From: Sneathiella limimaris
GTDB lineage: Bacteria > Pseudomonadota > Alphaproteobacteria > Sneathiellales > Sneathiellaceae
DNA: 64,000 nt
Direction: 5' to 3'
Assembly (NCBI RefSeq): GCF_012932565.1
Contig: NZ_JABBYJ010000001.1
Coordinates: 1,860,001-1,924,000, forward strand
This document shows positions 52,717 through 62,688 of this stretch, one piece after another; within the stretch, counting starts at the first letter, position 1; every line of letters begins with the position of its first letter. Both the position numbers and the translations under genes were made by a program. The notes under the pieces are model-generated. The model did not search any database. It was not told the origin of the DNA and worked only from the letters and a program-made list of their open reading frames with translations.

Positions 52717-54081
52717 ATGTCTGCAAGAATTCTTGTCGTCGACGACGTCGTCCCTAATGTCAAGATATTGGAAGCCAAGCTTTCAGTAGAGTATTATGAC
52801 GTTATCACGGCATATAATGGTCCTGATGCGTTGGAGTTGGCGCATGAGAAATCGCCTGATCTCATCCTTTTGGATGTGATGATGCCGCAGATGGATGGTT
52901 TTGAAGTCTGCCAAAGGCTGAAAAAGGATCCAAAGACAGCCCACATTCCTGTAGTGATGGTTACGGCTCTTAGCGAAACTGCAGATCGTGTTCAGGGTCT
53001 TGAATCTGGTGCTGATGATTTTCTGACGAAACCTGTTGATGATGTCGCTCTTTTTGCGCGGGTTAAATCCTTGCTTCGTTTGAAAATGATGATGGATGAA
53101 TTCCGCCTTCGCGAGGCGACCAGCTTTGATCTGGGTGTGATCAATCCAGAAGAAGATGAAAACTCTCAGCAGATTAAGGGCCGGATCCTGGCCATTGATG
53201 ATAATGATTTTTCCAGCCAACAACTTCGTCAGATTTATGAAGACAAATATGATCTGACGATCGAATCCAATATGGATGAGGCTCAGGTTCTTGCCAGGGG
53301 CGGGGACTTTGATCTTGCGGTTGTTAGTCTTGGCTCTACCAGTTTTGATCCGCTGCGGCTATGTTCCCGGATCAGGACTTTTGAAGAAACTCGGCAATTG
53401 CCAATTTTGACACTCGTTGATGAAGCTGACTCAGATAAATTGGTTAAAGGGCTTGAGCTTGGCGTGAACGATTACGTCATGCGTCCGATCGATAAAAATG
53501 AGCTGATTGTGCGGACCCGTACCCAGGTCTTGAGGAAACAGTATCAGGATAGATTACGTCATAACTACCATAGAAGTATGGAGCTTGCGGTCACGGATTC
53601 GTTAACGGGACTATATAACCGTCGATATATGACCAACCACCTTGAAACGCTTCAAGGAAGTGCTCAGGCAGACTATAAACCAGTTTCCCTGCTAATTTTG
53701 GACATTGATTACTTTAAAAAGGTCAATGACACGCACGGGCATGATGTCGGTGATGAAGTGTTGAAGCAATTTGCTGGCCGTATGATTAAAAGTGTCCGCG
53801 GTATTGATCTTGCTTGCCGGTATGGTGGCGAAGAATTTGTTGTCGTAATGCCCGATACTGATCTAGCAGTTGCGCTGGGCGTTGCTGAACGCCTTCGAAA
53901 AGAGGTTGGCGATAGTCCTTTTCATATCCCTGGTGTCAATTTGACATTGGATATTACCTGTTCCATCGGTGTTGCGATGGCCAACCAGGAAGAAACAACT
54001 GAAAGTTTGATTAAGAGAGCCGACGAGGCGCTCTATCAAGCTAAGCGTGACGGACGTAATAGGGTCGTCACCGCTTCCTGA
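52717..54081 (+). CDS. pleD: response regulator PleD, diguanylate cyclase
   Basis: 454 residues in the order receiver, second receiver, GGDEF. The first receiver has VVDDV and ILLDVMMPQMDG with its phospho-Asp. The second lacks the acceptor Asp (VVSLGSTSFDP), as in PleD where it serves dimerisation. The GGDEF domain reads GGEEF and carries RGID five residues upstream, the product-inhibition site. Phosphorylation-driven dimers make c-di-GMP at the cell pole in the swarmer-to-stalked type transition. Confidence 0.96.
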   Translation: MSARILVVDDVVPNVKILEAKLSVEYYDVITAYNGPDALELAHEKSPDLILLDVMMPQMDGFEVCQRLKKDPKTAHIPVVMVTALSETADRVQGLESGADDFLTKPVDDVALFARVKSLLRLKMMMDEFRLREATSFDLGVINPEEDENSQQIKGRILAIDDNDFSSQQLRQIYEDKYDLTIESNMDEAQVLARGGDFDLAVVSLGSTSFDPLRLCSRIRTFEETRQLPILTLVDEADSDKLVKGLELGVNDYVMRPIDKNELIVRTRTQVLRKQYQDRLRHNYHRSMELAVTDSLTGLYNRRYMTNHLETLQGSAQADYKPVSLLILDIDYFKKVNDTHGHDVGDEVLKQFAGRMIKSVRGIDLACRYGGEEFVVVMPDTDLAVALGVAERLRKEVGDSPFHIPGVNLTLDITCSIGVAMANQEETTESLIKRADEALYQAKRDGRNRVVTAS

Positions 54082-54109
54082 TTTTCCTCACAGTCAATGA
54101 AAACGAGAA

Positions 54110-54142
54110 AAGCCTACCAATCTGTGGGATTGGAGGCTTTTT
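54110..54142 (+). terminator. intrinsic terminator of divK-pleD
   Basis: A 12-bp stem with one bulged base (AAGCCTaCCAATC / GATTGGAGGCTT), short loop, and T run ending at 54142, 29 bases past the pleD stop. Confidence 0.85.
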
Positions 54143-54151
54143 CCAAATGAC

Positions 54152-54175
54152 AAAACCCCGGCAAATGCCAGGGTT
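54152..54175 (-). terminator. probable terminator of rpmG
   Basis: On the minus strand a stem AACCC-t-GGCA / TGCC-g-GGGTT with one mismatch is followed by TTTTG. It lies about 45 bases past the rpmG stop; the T run is short. Confidence 0.55.
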
Positions 54176-54218
54176 CGTCGAATCACAAGCTGTAAAGTAA
54201 TCCGTTACAAAAACGGTG

Positions 54219-54386
54219 TTACTTAATTTTAGCTTCCTTGAATTCCACATGCTTGCGGACAACTGGATCATATTTGCGCATGACCATCTTTTCAGTCAAT
54301 GTCCGTGGGTTCTTCTTTGTTACGTAATAGAACCCTGTGCCAGCAGTGCTAACAAGTTTAATTTTCAGCGTAGTTGGCTTAGCCAT
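54219..54386 (-). CDS. rpmG: 50S ribosomal protein L33
   Basis: 55 residues, basic, reading [18 protein letters not shown] at the start and EFKEAKIK at the end: a full-length L33 of the type without zinc cysteines. It contacts 23S rRNA and the E-site tRNA on the large subunit. The frame extends upstream to 54413, but the ATG at 54386 is the family start. Its place after pleD is conserved in alphaproteobacteria. Confidence 0.97.
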   Translation of the reverse strand: MAKPTTLKIKLVSTAGTGFYYVTKKNPRTLTEKMVMRKYDPVVRKHVEFKEAKIK

Positions 54387-54512
54387 GCCAGTAACTCCGT
54401 CTTCCGACTGCAATAAGTGCAGGAGAATTAATCAATGAAGCCCGAAAAATACGGATTTAAACGCTTAAGTCAAGCAGAACAGTAAAAAATCTGCAGGTTT
54501 TTTACAAACGGC

Positions 54513-55652
54513 CTAGGTGACCTGTTTTTTGGTAATTTGCCAAAGGTTTAAGCTAACAAAAAAAGCGCACAAAGCTGCGAAAACTAAGGGCATTCCAAAG
54601 GAGGATGAAAACTTCATCGCATACCCTCCTATAGCAGGTCCTATGAGGCTACCCACGCCCCAAAGGACCCCAGCTGTGGCATTTGCGGTGATCAGTTCTG
54701 CGCCGGTAAAAAGTCGGCCCATAATCACCAGAGCAAGGGTGTAGGTGCCCACCACAGCACCTCCCCACACGAGCAAGGCAGGCCACAACAAGTAAGTCGT
54801 TCCAATTAGATAGGGAAGGGCGAGGGAGCCACCCAGTCCAACAATACCACATACTAAAATCACAAGATTCTCACCAACTCGATCAGCGATCCATCCGATC
54901 GGATACTGAAGTAAGATATTTCCAGCCAATAAGGTGCTGGTCATTAAGACAGCCGTTCCTTCAGTCATTGCGTGTCTAACTCCATAGACCGGGAGTAGTG
55001 TCATGACTGCTCCATCAAAGAAGGAAAGGAGCAGGGCTGCGGAACAGATGACTGGTGCTATTCGGATAAACGATAGAACTGAAAAACTGCTCTTTTCTGT
55101 GAACTTAGGATAATCATGACTGGAAATTAGAAAGATTAAAGCTGATGAGGCAACGATCAATGCCGATACAATAAACGGAAAAGAACCCTCTGATCCCAAG
55201 AAATTGATTAAGATGGGGCCTAAGGCAAAACCACCAGTAAGCACAGAAACATAGATCCCGATTGTCTGCCCTCGTTTTTCCTCTTTCGCAACTTGGTTTA
55301 TCCAGGTTTCGCTGATTAAAAACAGGATCGACATGCCCACGCCAATGAATAGGCGTAACAAAAACCAGAGAACTAGATTCTCACTGAACGCCAGGCCTAA
55401 GATTGATCCACTACAGATCCCGATAGAAGCCCAAAGTAAGGGGCCAGAACCAAACATCCTGGCCAGGGCAGGCACAAGCGGTGACACCATCAGAAAGGCA
55501 AGGGCAGGAAGGGCGCCCATCCAACCAATAATATCCGCTCCAACATCTCGTCTTTCAAGGGCAAGGCTCACGAGCGGAATAGATAGGCTAACCGACAGCC
55601 CCATCGCTGTCGCGGCAGCGATAATCGTATAAATCGGATTGTTTTTGAGCAT
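54513..55652 (-). CDS. MFS transporter (TetR/YcaD-like subgroup)
   Basis: 379 residues, 12 hydrophobic segments in two six-helix halves. The MFS loop-2 region is present in weakened form (GWMGALPALAFLMVSPLVPALARMFGSG), and the second half carries GWIADRVGEN. The YcaD-like subgroup has unknown substrates. The ATG at 55652, with AGGCAG upstream, overlaps nothing; the TTG at 55676 would lie inside the Nudix gene. Probably co-transcribed with the two Nudix genes. Confidence 0.88.
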   Translation of the reverse strand: MLKNNPIYTIIAAATAMGLSVSLSIPLVSLALERRDVGADIIGWMGALPALAFLMVSPLVPALARMFGSGPLLWASIGICSGSILGLAFSENLVLWFLLRLFIGVGMSILFLISETWINQVAKEEKRGQTIGIYVSVLTGGFALGPILINFLGSEGSFPFIVSALIVASSALIFLISSHDYPKFTEKSSFSVLSFIRIAPVICSAALLLSFFDGAVMTLLPVYGVRHAMTEGTAVLMTSTLLAGNILLQYPIGWIADRVGENLVILVCGIVGLGGSLALPYLIGTTYLLWPALLVWGGAVVGTYTLALVIMGRLFTGAELITANATAGVLWGVGSLIGPAIGGYAMKFSSSFGMPLVFAALCAFFVSLNLWQITKKQVT

Positions 55653-55660
55653 TTGGCTGC

Positions 55661-56299
55661 CTAGTGGGGTAGCCAACGGATCAATGGCTTACCATTTCTA
55701 TATGTGAAAAGGGGAATGATATTATCAGAATGATTGTGGGAAGAAAGTCTGTTGTTAAGGACTTCCAAAACAAACTCTGTCACATCTACTAAAGGCATCG
55801 CCAAGGCATCTTCAATTTTGAACCATTGAAGTTCCAGTAGCTCTCCAGACCCACCAAGATCGCCGCTGATCTGATTGGCATCAACAGTTAAGAATCTCGT
55901 GTTGAACCGGATCGGATTGTGCGCAGGGGTTATTGCCCGCGCTAGAAATTCGACGCGGGAAAGGTCGGGTTTCAGGTCTCCATTCTCTTCTGTGCCAAGA
56001 ATTAGACCTGTTTCTTCCTGGGTTTCCCGAGCAGCCGCACAGGCGATTGCATGGGATTTATCCCCTGGATTGGATAGATATTTAGATACGGTTGGTTGCA
56101 AAGGTCTCAGGGCTTCGATAGCGCTATCAGTCGCATCAACTCTTCCACCCGGAAACACAAAGACGTTAGGGAGAAATCGATGGGCCTTGGCACGCTTGCC
56201 CATCAGAACATAGGTGCCACTTGCTTGCTTATCATAGATAATCAGGCTTGAGGCATCTCGAGGTTTGACTGGATGTTGCAATGGCGTGTTGGTTGTCAT
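55661..56299 (-). CDS. Nudix hydrolase 2 of tandem pair (NUDT19-like layout)
   Basis: 212 residues. The Nudix box is split: FPGGRVDA and, about 35 residues later, ARETQEETGL. An insertion inside the box is the mark of the NUDT19/RP2 branch, whose mammalian member cleaves acyl-CoA diphosphate bonds; that this bacterial protein does so is inference. The ATG overlaps the stop of the first Nudix gene (ATGA). The MFS gene follows. Confidence 0.88.
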   Translation of the reverse strand: MTTNTPLQHPVKPRDASSLIIYDKQASGTYVLMGKRAKAHRFLPNVFVFPGGRVDATDSAIEALRPLQPTVSKYLSNPGDKSHAIACAAARETQEETGLILGTEENGDLKPDLSRVEFLARAITPAHNPIRFNTRFLTVDANQISGDLGGSGELLELQWFKIEDALAMPLVDVTEFVLEVLNNRLSSHNHSDNIIPLFTYRNGKPLIRWLPH

Positions 56300-57015
56300 T
56301 CTGTTGTATAAACCCGCTTACCATTGACCATTTTAAAGAGCTTAACCGGATAAGACGATATAGTCTTTGGCTTTTCTTTCAGGTAGGTTTCTACCTCGCC
56401 CAGGATATATTCGGTAATCGCTGGTATCTCAAGATCCCGAGCTTCAGATAGGGTGACCCATTTCATATCCAAAAGCTCGTCAGATCCCCCGAGGTTGCCC
56501 TCTATTTCATTTCCATCAAGGACGAAGAAGCGGGTGTTGAATCGTTTTTTTCGCATCGGAGGGGTAACAGCTCTGGCGATATAGTCGAGCCTTGAAAGAT
56601 CAGGGCCGCAGGTGACTGTTCCAAAATCATTCCAAACTTGTAGCTTGGATCTTCGGGGCGCGCCATAGGATGCGGAAATCAGAAGTCCCGTCTCTTCAAA
56701 AGTTTCTCGGATAGCGGCAATGGCGAGTGCACGGGCGCGGGCAGGAGTGCATCCCCCGCGGCACAGTCGCTCAAGCACATCCTCGCGTAAATCTTTAGCT
56801 GGAATTATGCGGGCATCGCCAGCATCAACACGACCTCCTGGAAACACATATGTGTTTGGCATGAAGCTATGACGGGAGCTGCGCTCACCCATCAATATTT
56901 CAGTACGAGGACCACTCTGGCGGTGGATGATGATGGTGGAGGCGTCTTTAGGACGAGGGGCTTTTGTACCGTCTTTACGGTCTTCCGCAACAACGCGTTT
57001 TTTCTTATTTTCCAT
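56296..57015 (-). CDS. Nudix hydrolase 1 of tandem pair (NUDT19-like layout)
   Basis: 239 residues, a paralogue of the next gene: both share the N-terminal PRDAS/PKDAST-x-IIxxxxSG pattern, FPGGRVDA, the same split Nudix box (closing RETFEETGLLI) and a similar NTRFFVLDGNEIEGNLGGSDELL stretch. It has an extra lysine-rich N-terminus. It should hydrolyse a nucleoside diphosphate linked to X; CoA esters are possible. AAGGAAG lies 8 bases ahead of the ATG. Confidence 0.88.
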   Translation of the reverse strand: MENKKKRVVAEDRKDGTKAPRPKDASTIIIHRQSGPRTEILMGERSSRHSFMPNTYVFPGGRVDAGDARIIPAKDLREDVLERLCRGGCTPARARALAIAAIRETFEETGLLISASYGAPRRSKLQVWNDFGTVTCGPDLSRLDYIARAVTPPMRKKRFNTRFFVLDGNEIEGNLGGSDELLDMKWVTLSEARDLEIPAITEYILGEVETYLKEKPKTISSYPVKLFKMVNGKRVYTTE

Positions 57016-57092
57016 CGAAGGCTTCCTTGTTTTTACTTAAGAATGCCTCCTTTGAAATCAGAAGTCCAGTAGTTGGCGATCAAACGAATTGA

Positions 57093-57491
57093 TTAATCAA
57101 TTTGCTGAGCCGTATAACCCTCTTTCTCACCGCTAAAGCCATGCATAAAACGAGCCCACTGAATAGCGATTAACGCGCCTTTGATAGGCGGGAGTAGTAG
57201 AAGAGAAGCAATCGTGGCTGCCGGAATCCAGATTGACATGTGAACCCAGTTTGGCCAGTCATACATCTGCTGTGTTGTCAGAATGCCTGACCCGACAAAA
57301 TGCAGAACGATTAGCATTGTGAAATAGGGGGGCGCATCGTCTGCCCGCTGGTGATGAAGTTCCAGTCCACAAACATCACATACGGGTTTCACCTTGATGT
57401 AGCCGTTAAAAACACGGCCCTCACCGCACTGAGGGCACTTTTTTCGCAATCCCCGAAAAAAAGAAGTTCCAAATGGTCTTTCTTCAGTCAT
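57093..57491 (-). CDS. DUF983 family protein
   Basis: 132 residues. A zinc-ribbon-like N-terminus (CPQCGEGRVF, then CDVCGLE) precedes two hydrophobic segments (about 57-72 and 81-103). Found widely in alphaproteobacteria; in some genomes it lies near rnr, as here, 115 bases downstream of it. Function unknown. Confidence 0.88.
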   Translation of the reverse strand: MTEERPFGTSFFRGLRKKCPQCGEGRVFNGYIKVKPVCDVCGLELHHQRADDAPPYFTMLIVLHFVGSGILTTQQMYDWPNWVHMSIWIPAATIASLLLLPPIKGALIAIQWARFMHGFSGEKEGYTAQQID

Positions 57492-57606
57492 TCCATCACC
57501 ATCACACTTTCCAACATTCTTAGAATATCATGAAGTGGTAACCTGTCCCTTAAAATATGTTGGTTGCGACATTGTGCCGCAAACTCACTACACTCGTCAC
57601 ACGAAC

Positions 57607-59922
57607 TTAGGATTGGTGTGATTTTCGTTGTTGAGCACGCTTTTTGCCTTTGGGTGTCGTTCTTTTTTTGCGGGGTTTACCCGTCGGTGCTGTTCCAGGC
57701 TTACGGCCTTTTGACAGCGCCCTTCTCGATTTTCCTCGGGCTTTGGCATCAAAGGCGGAGCTGCCGTCTTCCTCTTCAACTGAGACAACCATACTACCCG
57801 TAGGAATGTCCACTTCTCTGAGGCGGACCATGATCTTATCGGCTAACTGAAAGACCACGCCAGTCCGTTCACCAATCAGTTTATGTCGATCTTGATCGTA
57901 GATAAAAAAGTCATGTCCCAGAGTTGAAATGGGCGCGAGTGCGTCAGCACCTGTTGGCTCTAGGGAGACAAACAACCCTGCTCGCGTTACGCCGGTGACT
58001 TTCGCTTCAAAAATCTTGTCAACTTGGTTGGCATGATAAACAGCGGTAAAGCGATCAAGGGTCTGACGCTCTGCCAGCATTGCACGACGCTCAAGGTTGG
58101 AAATCTGCTCGCCAATGGCGTCAAAGTTATCGGCAACCTCATCGGATAGACCATCATTGCCAAAGCCGTGTGCGGAGATAAGGCTTCGGTGAACGAGCAA
58201 ATCCGCATAACGCCGGATAGGCGATGTGAAATGGGCATAGTTCTTCAGGTTCAGTCCGAAATGATGCCTGTTATCAGGACTGTACACAGCCTGGGATTGT
58301 GATCTGAGTACTAGAGCACTTACCAACTCCCGATCTGTTTCAGTTTTCGCCTGCGACAGGATCCGATTGAAGGTAGCGGTCTTCATGACCTGACCCTTGG
58401 CGAAGTTGATGTCCATATCGGAAAGTGTTTCTTTTAAGCCCTCCAGTTTGTCTTGATCTGGCGGCTCATGCACGCGGAACATGCAAGGGCGTTTCTTCTT
58501 AATCAGAGTTTCCGCTGCGCAAACATTCGCCTGAATCATAAACTCTTCGATCAGCATGTGAGCTGTAAACCGAGTTTTCTTGGTAACGGCCTTGATAAAG
58601 CCATCCTCGTTGAGCTCAATTTTTCGCTCAGGAAGCTCCAGATCTAGAGGTTCCCGTTTGTCGCGAGCTTTTTTTAGAGCTTTATAGGCCTCAAAGAGCG
58701 AATCCAGAATTGGCTTTAAAGGTTCTGTTTGCTCATCTGGATGACCTTCATGAGAATCCTGTGCTTGCCTGTAGGTGAGGGACGCGACCGAGTTGATCAG
58801 CGCCCGCATAAATTTATGGCGAAGCTTCTTTCCGTTTTTGTCGAACCACATTTGAACCGCCATCACAGGCCGGTCTACGCCTTCATGGAGGGAGCAGAGG
58901 TCACTGGAAAGTTCATGAGGCAACATAGGAACTACGCGATCCGGGAAATAAACAGAATTACCCCGCTCCAGCGCGGATGTATCTAACGCAGATCCTGCAC
59001 GGACATAATAGGCGACATCTGCAATTGCAACGATGGCTTGCCATCCCCCAGGATTTTCTGGGTCATCATCAGGCGCCGCCCAGACTGCGTCGTCGCGGTC
59101 CCGTGCATCTGCTGGGTCAATGGTAAGGATCGGCACATCCCTAAGATCAGTGCGTTTACCGAGAGTTACCGGTTTAGCCTTCAGGGCTTCTTTTTTGACA
59201 GTTTCGCTGAATTCATAAGGGATCCCGTGTGTGTGGATCGCAATCATGCTAATTGATTGCGCATCTCCCATCGGACCAAGGCGTTCGGTAATTTTTCCCT
59301 CTGGAAGGCCAAACTGTCGACCCGGAAGTAGTTCGCAAATTACGACTTCGCCAGATTGGGCGCCCTTGGAATATTCATCCAAGATCACAATTTCTTTTTT
59401 ATTTTTTCGGTCCGTTGGTTGAACCCGCCCATTATTTCCTGTTCGCGTAAAGATACCAAGAATGGGCCCTTCGGCAGCCTTAAGATGGCGGATGATCTTA
59501 GCTTCATAATGACCATTTGGTTGGCGGTGAGTTCTGGCTAAGAGACGATCCCCAACCCCAGGCGCAGGGCCCTTTCGGTTTCCAGTCTTGTTGTTCACGA
59601 AGATTACTGGTGGTGGAGTGTCTTCATCCCATTTGACAGGTTTGGCTATCGCTTCCCCCTGGTCATCAATGCGGGTAATTTCAATGATCAAGACAGGCGG
59701 GAGCGTTCCTGCAGGATTAATTGATCTGCGATGGCCTTTTTCCAGGACACCTTCCTCAAGCAGCTCTTTAAGCATCTGTTTGAGGTAGATCCGATCCGCA
59801 CCTTTAATCCCAAAGGCTTTGGCTATTTCCCGTTTACCAACGGGACCAGTGCTGGAAGTAATAAATTCTCGGACTTGGTCTTTGGTGGGCAGATGGGCCT
59901 GCCATTTTGTTCTATTGGTCAC
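57607..59922 (-). CDS. rnr: ribonuclease R
   Basis: 771 residues from GTG 59922. An N-terminal winged-helix region (PVGKREIAKAFGIKG), cold-shock domains, the RNB nuclease core (TIDPADARDRDDAVWA, with the metal aspartates) and an S1 domain are followed by a basic Lys/Arg-rich tail, known to bind structured RNA. It degrades structured RNA 3' to 5'. The start is uncertain: GTG 59922 has GGAA 10 bases upstream; TTG 59931 is the alternative. It lies 65-75 bases after topA and probably shares its transcript. Confidence 0.94.
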   Translation of the reverse strand: MTNRTKWQAHLPTKDQVREFITSSTGPVGKREIAKAFGIKGADRIYLKQMLKELLEEGVLEKGHRRSINPAGTLPPVLIIEITRIDDQGEAIAKPVKWDEDTPPPVIFVNNKTGNRKGPAPGVGDRLLARTHRQPNGHYEAKIIRHLKAAEGPILGIFTRTGNNGRVQPTDRKNKKEIVILDEYSKGAQSGEVVICELLPGRQFGLPEGKITERLGPMGDAQSISMIAIHTHGIPYEFSETVKKEALKAKPVTLGKRTDLRDVPILTIDPADARDRDDAVWAAPDDDPENPGGWQAIVAIADVAYYVRAGSALDTSALERGNSVYFPDRVVPMLPHELSSDLCSLHEGVDRPVMAVQMWFDKNGKKLRHKFMRALINSVASLTYRQAQDSHEGHPDEQTEPLKPILDSLFEAYKALKKARDKREPLDLELPERKIELNEDGFIKAVTKKTRFTAHMLIEEFMIQANVCAAETLIKKKRPCMFRVHEPPDQDKLEGLKETLSDMDINFAKGQVMKTATFNRILSQAKTETDRELVSALVLRSQSQAVYSPDNRHHFGLNLKNYAHFTSPIRRYADLLVHRSLISAHGFGNDGLSDEVADNFDAIGEQISNLERRAMLAERQTLDRFTAVYHANQVDKIFEAKVTGVTRAGLFVSLEPTGADALAPISTLGHDFFIYDQDRHKLIGERTGVVFQLADKIMVRLREVDIPTGSMVVSVEEEDGSSAFDAKARGKSRRALSKGRKPGTAPTGKPRKKRTTPKGKKRAQQRKSHQS

Positions 59923-59996
59923 GATTACCAAATTCCGCGGGAGACCCGCAATTGAACTTCAGATGTAAAGTCAACCTATACACTCTCAAATCACTT

Positions 59997-62618
59997 TCAA
60001 GACTCAGCTTTAGTCGCTGCTTTTTTCTTTGCAGCAGTTTTCTTAGCTGGTGCCTTTTTCTTTGTGGTGGCTTTAGCTTTAGTTTTAGCAGCTGCTTTTT
60101 TAGGCTTTTTACCTGTCTTCTCTGCGCGCTCTGCCAAAAGCTTAACGGCTTCTTCCAGTGTAATCGTCATTGGGTCTGATGATTTTGGAATAGTCGCATT
60201 AATTCCGCCATGCGTTACATACGGTCCATAACGGCCATCTTTCACGTTGATATCAGCACCATCATCTGGATGTTGACCAACAACGCGAAGTGGTGGTGCA
60301 GCCCGACCGGCACCGCGGGTTTTTGAAGCTGCCAGGAGTTCAACAGCACGGTTCATACCTACAGTAAGGACCTCCATCCCGCTCGACAGCTTTCCATACT
60401 TCTTGTCGCATTCCACATATGGACCATATCGGCCAAGGTTAGCCGTGATCATGGACCCGGTTTCTGGATGAGGACCAATTTCCCGGGGAAGGGAGACCAG
60501 TTGCAGGGCAATTTCCAGATCGATGTCCTCAATCGGAATATCTTTAGGAATGGAAACGCGTTTTGGCTTTTTCTTGGGTTCAGCCTCACCAAGTTGCAGA
60601 TAAGGTCCATACGGTCCTTTCCGCAGAGAGATTTCCAATCCGCTTTTAGGCTCAAGTCCCAAAATACGGGGACCATCATCCTGTGTGGCTTCCGCTTCTT
60701 CTTCTGTTGCACCCAACTGACGGGTGTACCGGCAATCTGGATAGTTTGAGCAGCCAATAAAGGCACCAAATCGACCTGTTTTGAGACTTAATCGTCCATC
60801 ATCACATTTTGGACATCCACGCGGATCCCTACCATCTTCTTTCGGTGGGAAAATATGGGGGCCAAGGACGCGGTTCAGTTCTTCCAGAACATCTGCCACA
60901 CGAAGCTCGGATGTGCCCTCTACAGAGACCGTAAAATCACTCCAAAAGTCACGCAAAACCTGCTTCCAGTCAATTTTAGCATCAGAGATTTCGTCGAGCT
61001 GCTCTTCCAGTTGAGCGGTGAAATCATACTCCACATATCGAGTGAAGAAAGAGGAGAGAAAAGCCGTAACCAGCTGCCCTTTATCTTCTGGAATAAAGCG
61101 CTTCTGGTCTAGCTTCACATAATCCCGGTCCTGGAGTACTGAAATGATGGAAGCGTATGTTGAAGGTCGCCCAATCCCTAGCTCTTCGAGTTTTTTGACC
61201 AGGCTGGCTTCAGTGTAACGTGGTGCAGGTTCTGTGAAATGCTGATCCTCCCTGACATCAAGGGTGTCCATGGATTCCCCTTCTTTAACAGCGGGGAGAC
61301 GTTTGCCGTCTTGATCATCAAGTTTATCGTCTTGGCCTTCTTCATACAGTTTAAGGAAGCCAGGGAAACGAACAACACTACCGGTCGCACGTAATTCCTG
61401 ACCCGCTCCGTCTGTAAAGTCGATGGACGTGCGTTCCAATTGAGCGCTTTCCATTTGGCTTGCGATGGTCCGTTTCCAGATCAACTCATAAAGTTTCAAA
61501 TGTTCAGCATCCAGATATTTCGCCATCATTTTAGGCGTACGGCTCATATCTGTAGGACGGATCGCCTCATGGGCCTCTTGTGCATTCTTAGATTTTGTTT
61601 TGTATTGCCGTGGACTGTTCGGCACATACTCATCGCCATATTCAGATGCAATGACTGACCGACAGGAAGCAATTGCCTCTCCAGCGAGTGTGACACCGTC
61701 AGTCCGCATATATGTGATTAGACCTGTGGTCTCCCCTCCAATGTCGAAGCCTTCATAAAGTTTCTGAGCAACAGACATGGTTCGCTTGGCCCCAAATCCC
61801 AATTTTCGGGAGGCTTCCTGTTGCAAAGTGGAGGTGGTGAAAGGCGGAGAAGGATTTCGTTTTGCAGGTTTCTTTGCAACTGATGCAACTATGAAGGAAC
61901 CCTTTCGAACTGCCGCACCAGCGGCTTTCGCCAGTTCCTCATTTGGCAGGGTGAATTTTTCGACTTTTTCACCATTCAGTCGAGTGAGGTGAGCTGTTAT
62001 GCTGTCACCTTTCGGTGTTTTGAAATCTGCATCAATGGTCCAGTATTCTTCGGGCACAAAGGCTTCTATTTCAAGCTCCCGTTCACAAATCAAGCGGAGC
62101 GCAACAGATTGCACGCGGCCAGCGGAGCGGGCACCTGGTAATTTGCGCCACAAAACTGGAGAGAGGGTAAAACCCACTAGATAGTCGAGAGCCCGCCGTG
62201 CCTGTTGAGCATTGACAAGGTTCATATCCAGTTCACGAGGATTGGCAATCCCATCCAGAACGGCTTTTTTTGTAATCTCGTTAAAGACAACCCGACTGAC
62301 ATGCGTGTCTTTCAGTTTTTTCTTTTCCTGCATCACTTGAAGAACATGCCAGGCAATGGCTTCGCCCTCACGATCCGGGTCAGTCGCGAGATACAGGTTT
62401 TCAGCACCTTTTAGAGCGTCTGCAATAGCCTTGATGTGCTTGGTGGATTTAGCGTCATTCTGATAATGCATCGCGAAATCCTGATCCGGTTCCACTGACC
62501 CATCCTTGGACGGTAGATCGCGGATATGTCCATAAGAGGCAAGTACGGTATAATCCTTACCAAGATACTTGTTTATGGTTTTTGCTTTAGCCGGGGACTC
62601 AACAACGACGACATTCAT
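59997..62618 (-). CDS. topA: DNA topoisomerase I
   Basis: 873 residues from the ATG at 62618. It has the Toprim domain (VVVESPAKAKTI at the start, DPDREGEAIAWH in the middle), the catalytic Tyr in TYMRTDG, a C4 zinc motif CPKCDDG...CSNYPDC, several degenerate C-terminal repeats of the GRYGPYV type, and a Lys/Ala-rich tail of about 45 residues. It relaxes negative supercoils. A GTG at 62654 would add 12 residues with no family support. Confidence 0.96.
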   Translation of the reverse strand: MNVVVVESPAKAKTINKYLGKDYTVLASYGHIRDLPSKDGSVEPDQDFAMHYQNDAKSTKHIKAIADALKGAENLYLATDPDREGEAIAWHVLQVMQEKKKLKDTHVSRVVFNEITKKAVLDGIANPRELDMNLVNAQQARRALDYLVGFTLSPVLWRKLPGARSAGRVQSVALRLICERELEIEAFVPEEYWTIDADFKTPKGDSITAHLTRLNGEKVEKFTLPNEELAKAAGAAVRKGSFIVASVAKKPAKRNPSPPFTTSTLQQEASRKLGFGAKRTMSVAQKLYEGFDIGGETTGLITYMRTDGVTLAGEAIASCRSVIASEYGDEYVPNSPRQYKTKSKNAQEAHEAIRPTDMSRTPKMMAKYLDAEHLKLYELIWKRTIASQMESAQLERTSIDFTDGAGQELRATGSVVRFPGFLKLYEEGQDDKLDDQDGKRLPAVKEGESMDTLDVREDQHFTEPAPRYTEASLVKKLEELGIGRPSTYASIISVLQDRDYVKLDQKRFIPEDKGQLVTAFLSSFFTRYVEYDFTAQLEEQLDEISDAKIDWKQVLRDFWSDFTVSVEGTSELRVADVLEELNRVLGPHIFPPKEDGRDPRGCPKCDDGRLSLKTGRFGAFIGCSNYPDCRYTRQLGATEEEAEATQDDGPRILGLEPKSGLEISLRKGPYGPYLQLGEAEPKKKPKRVSIPKDIPIEDIDLEIALQLVSLPREIGPHPETGSMITANLGRYGPYVECDKKYGKLSSGMEVLTVGMNRAVELLAASKTRGAGRAAPPLRVVGQHPDDGADINVKDGRYGPYVTHGGINATIPKSSDPMTITLEEAVKLLAERAEKTGKKPKKAAAKTKAKATTKKKAPAKKTAAKKKAATKAES

Positions 62619-62688
62619 ATAAGACACCACAGGTTTTGTTCTGGTTCCAGTCACTCTTTCATATGGGTACTTGCCATATATAGAGACG

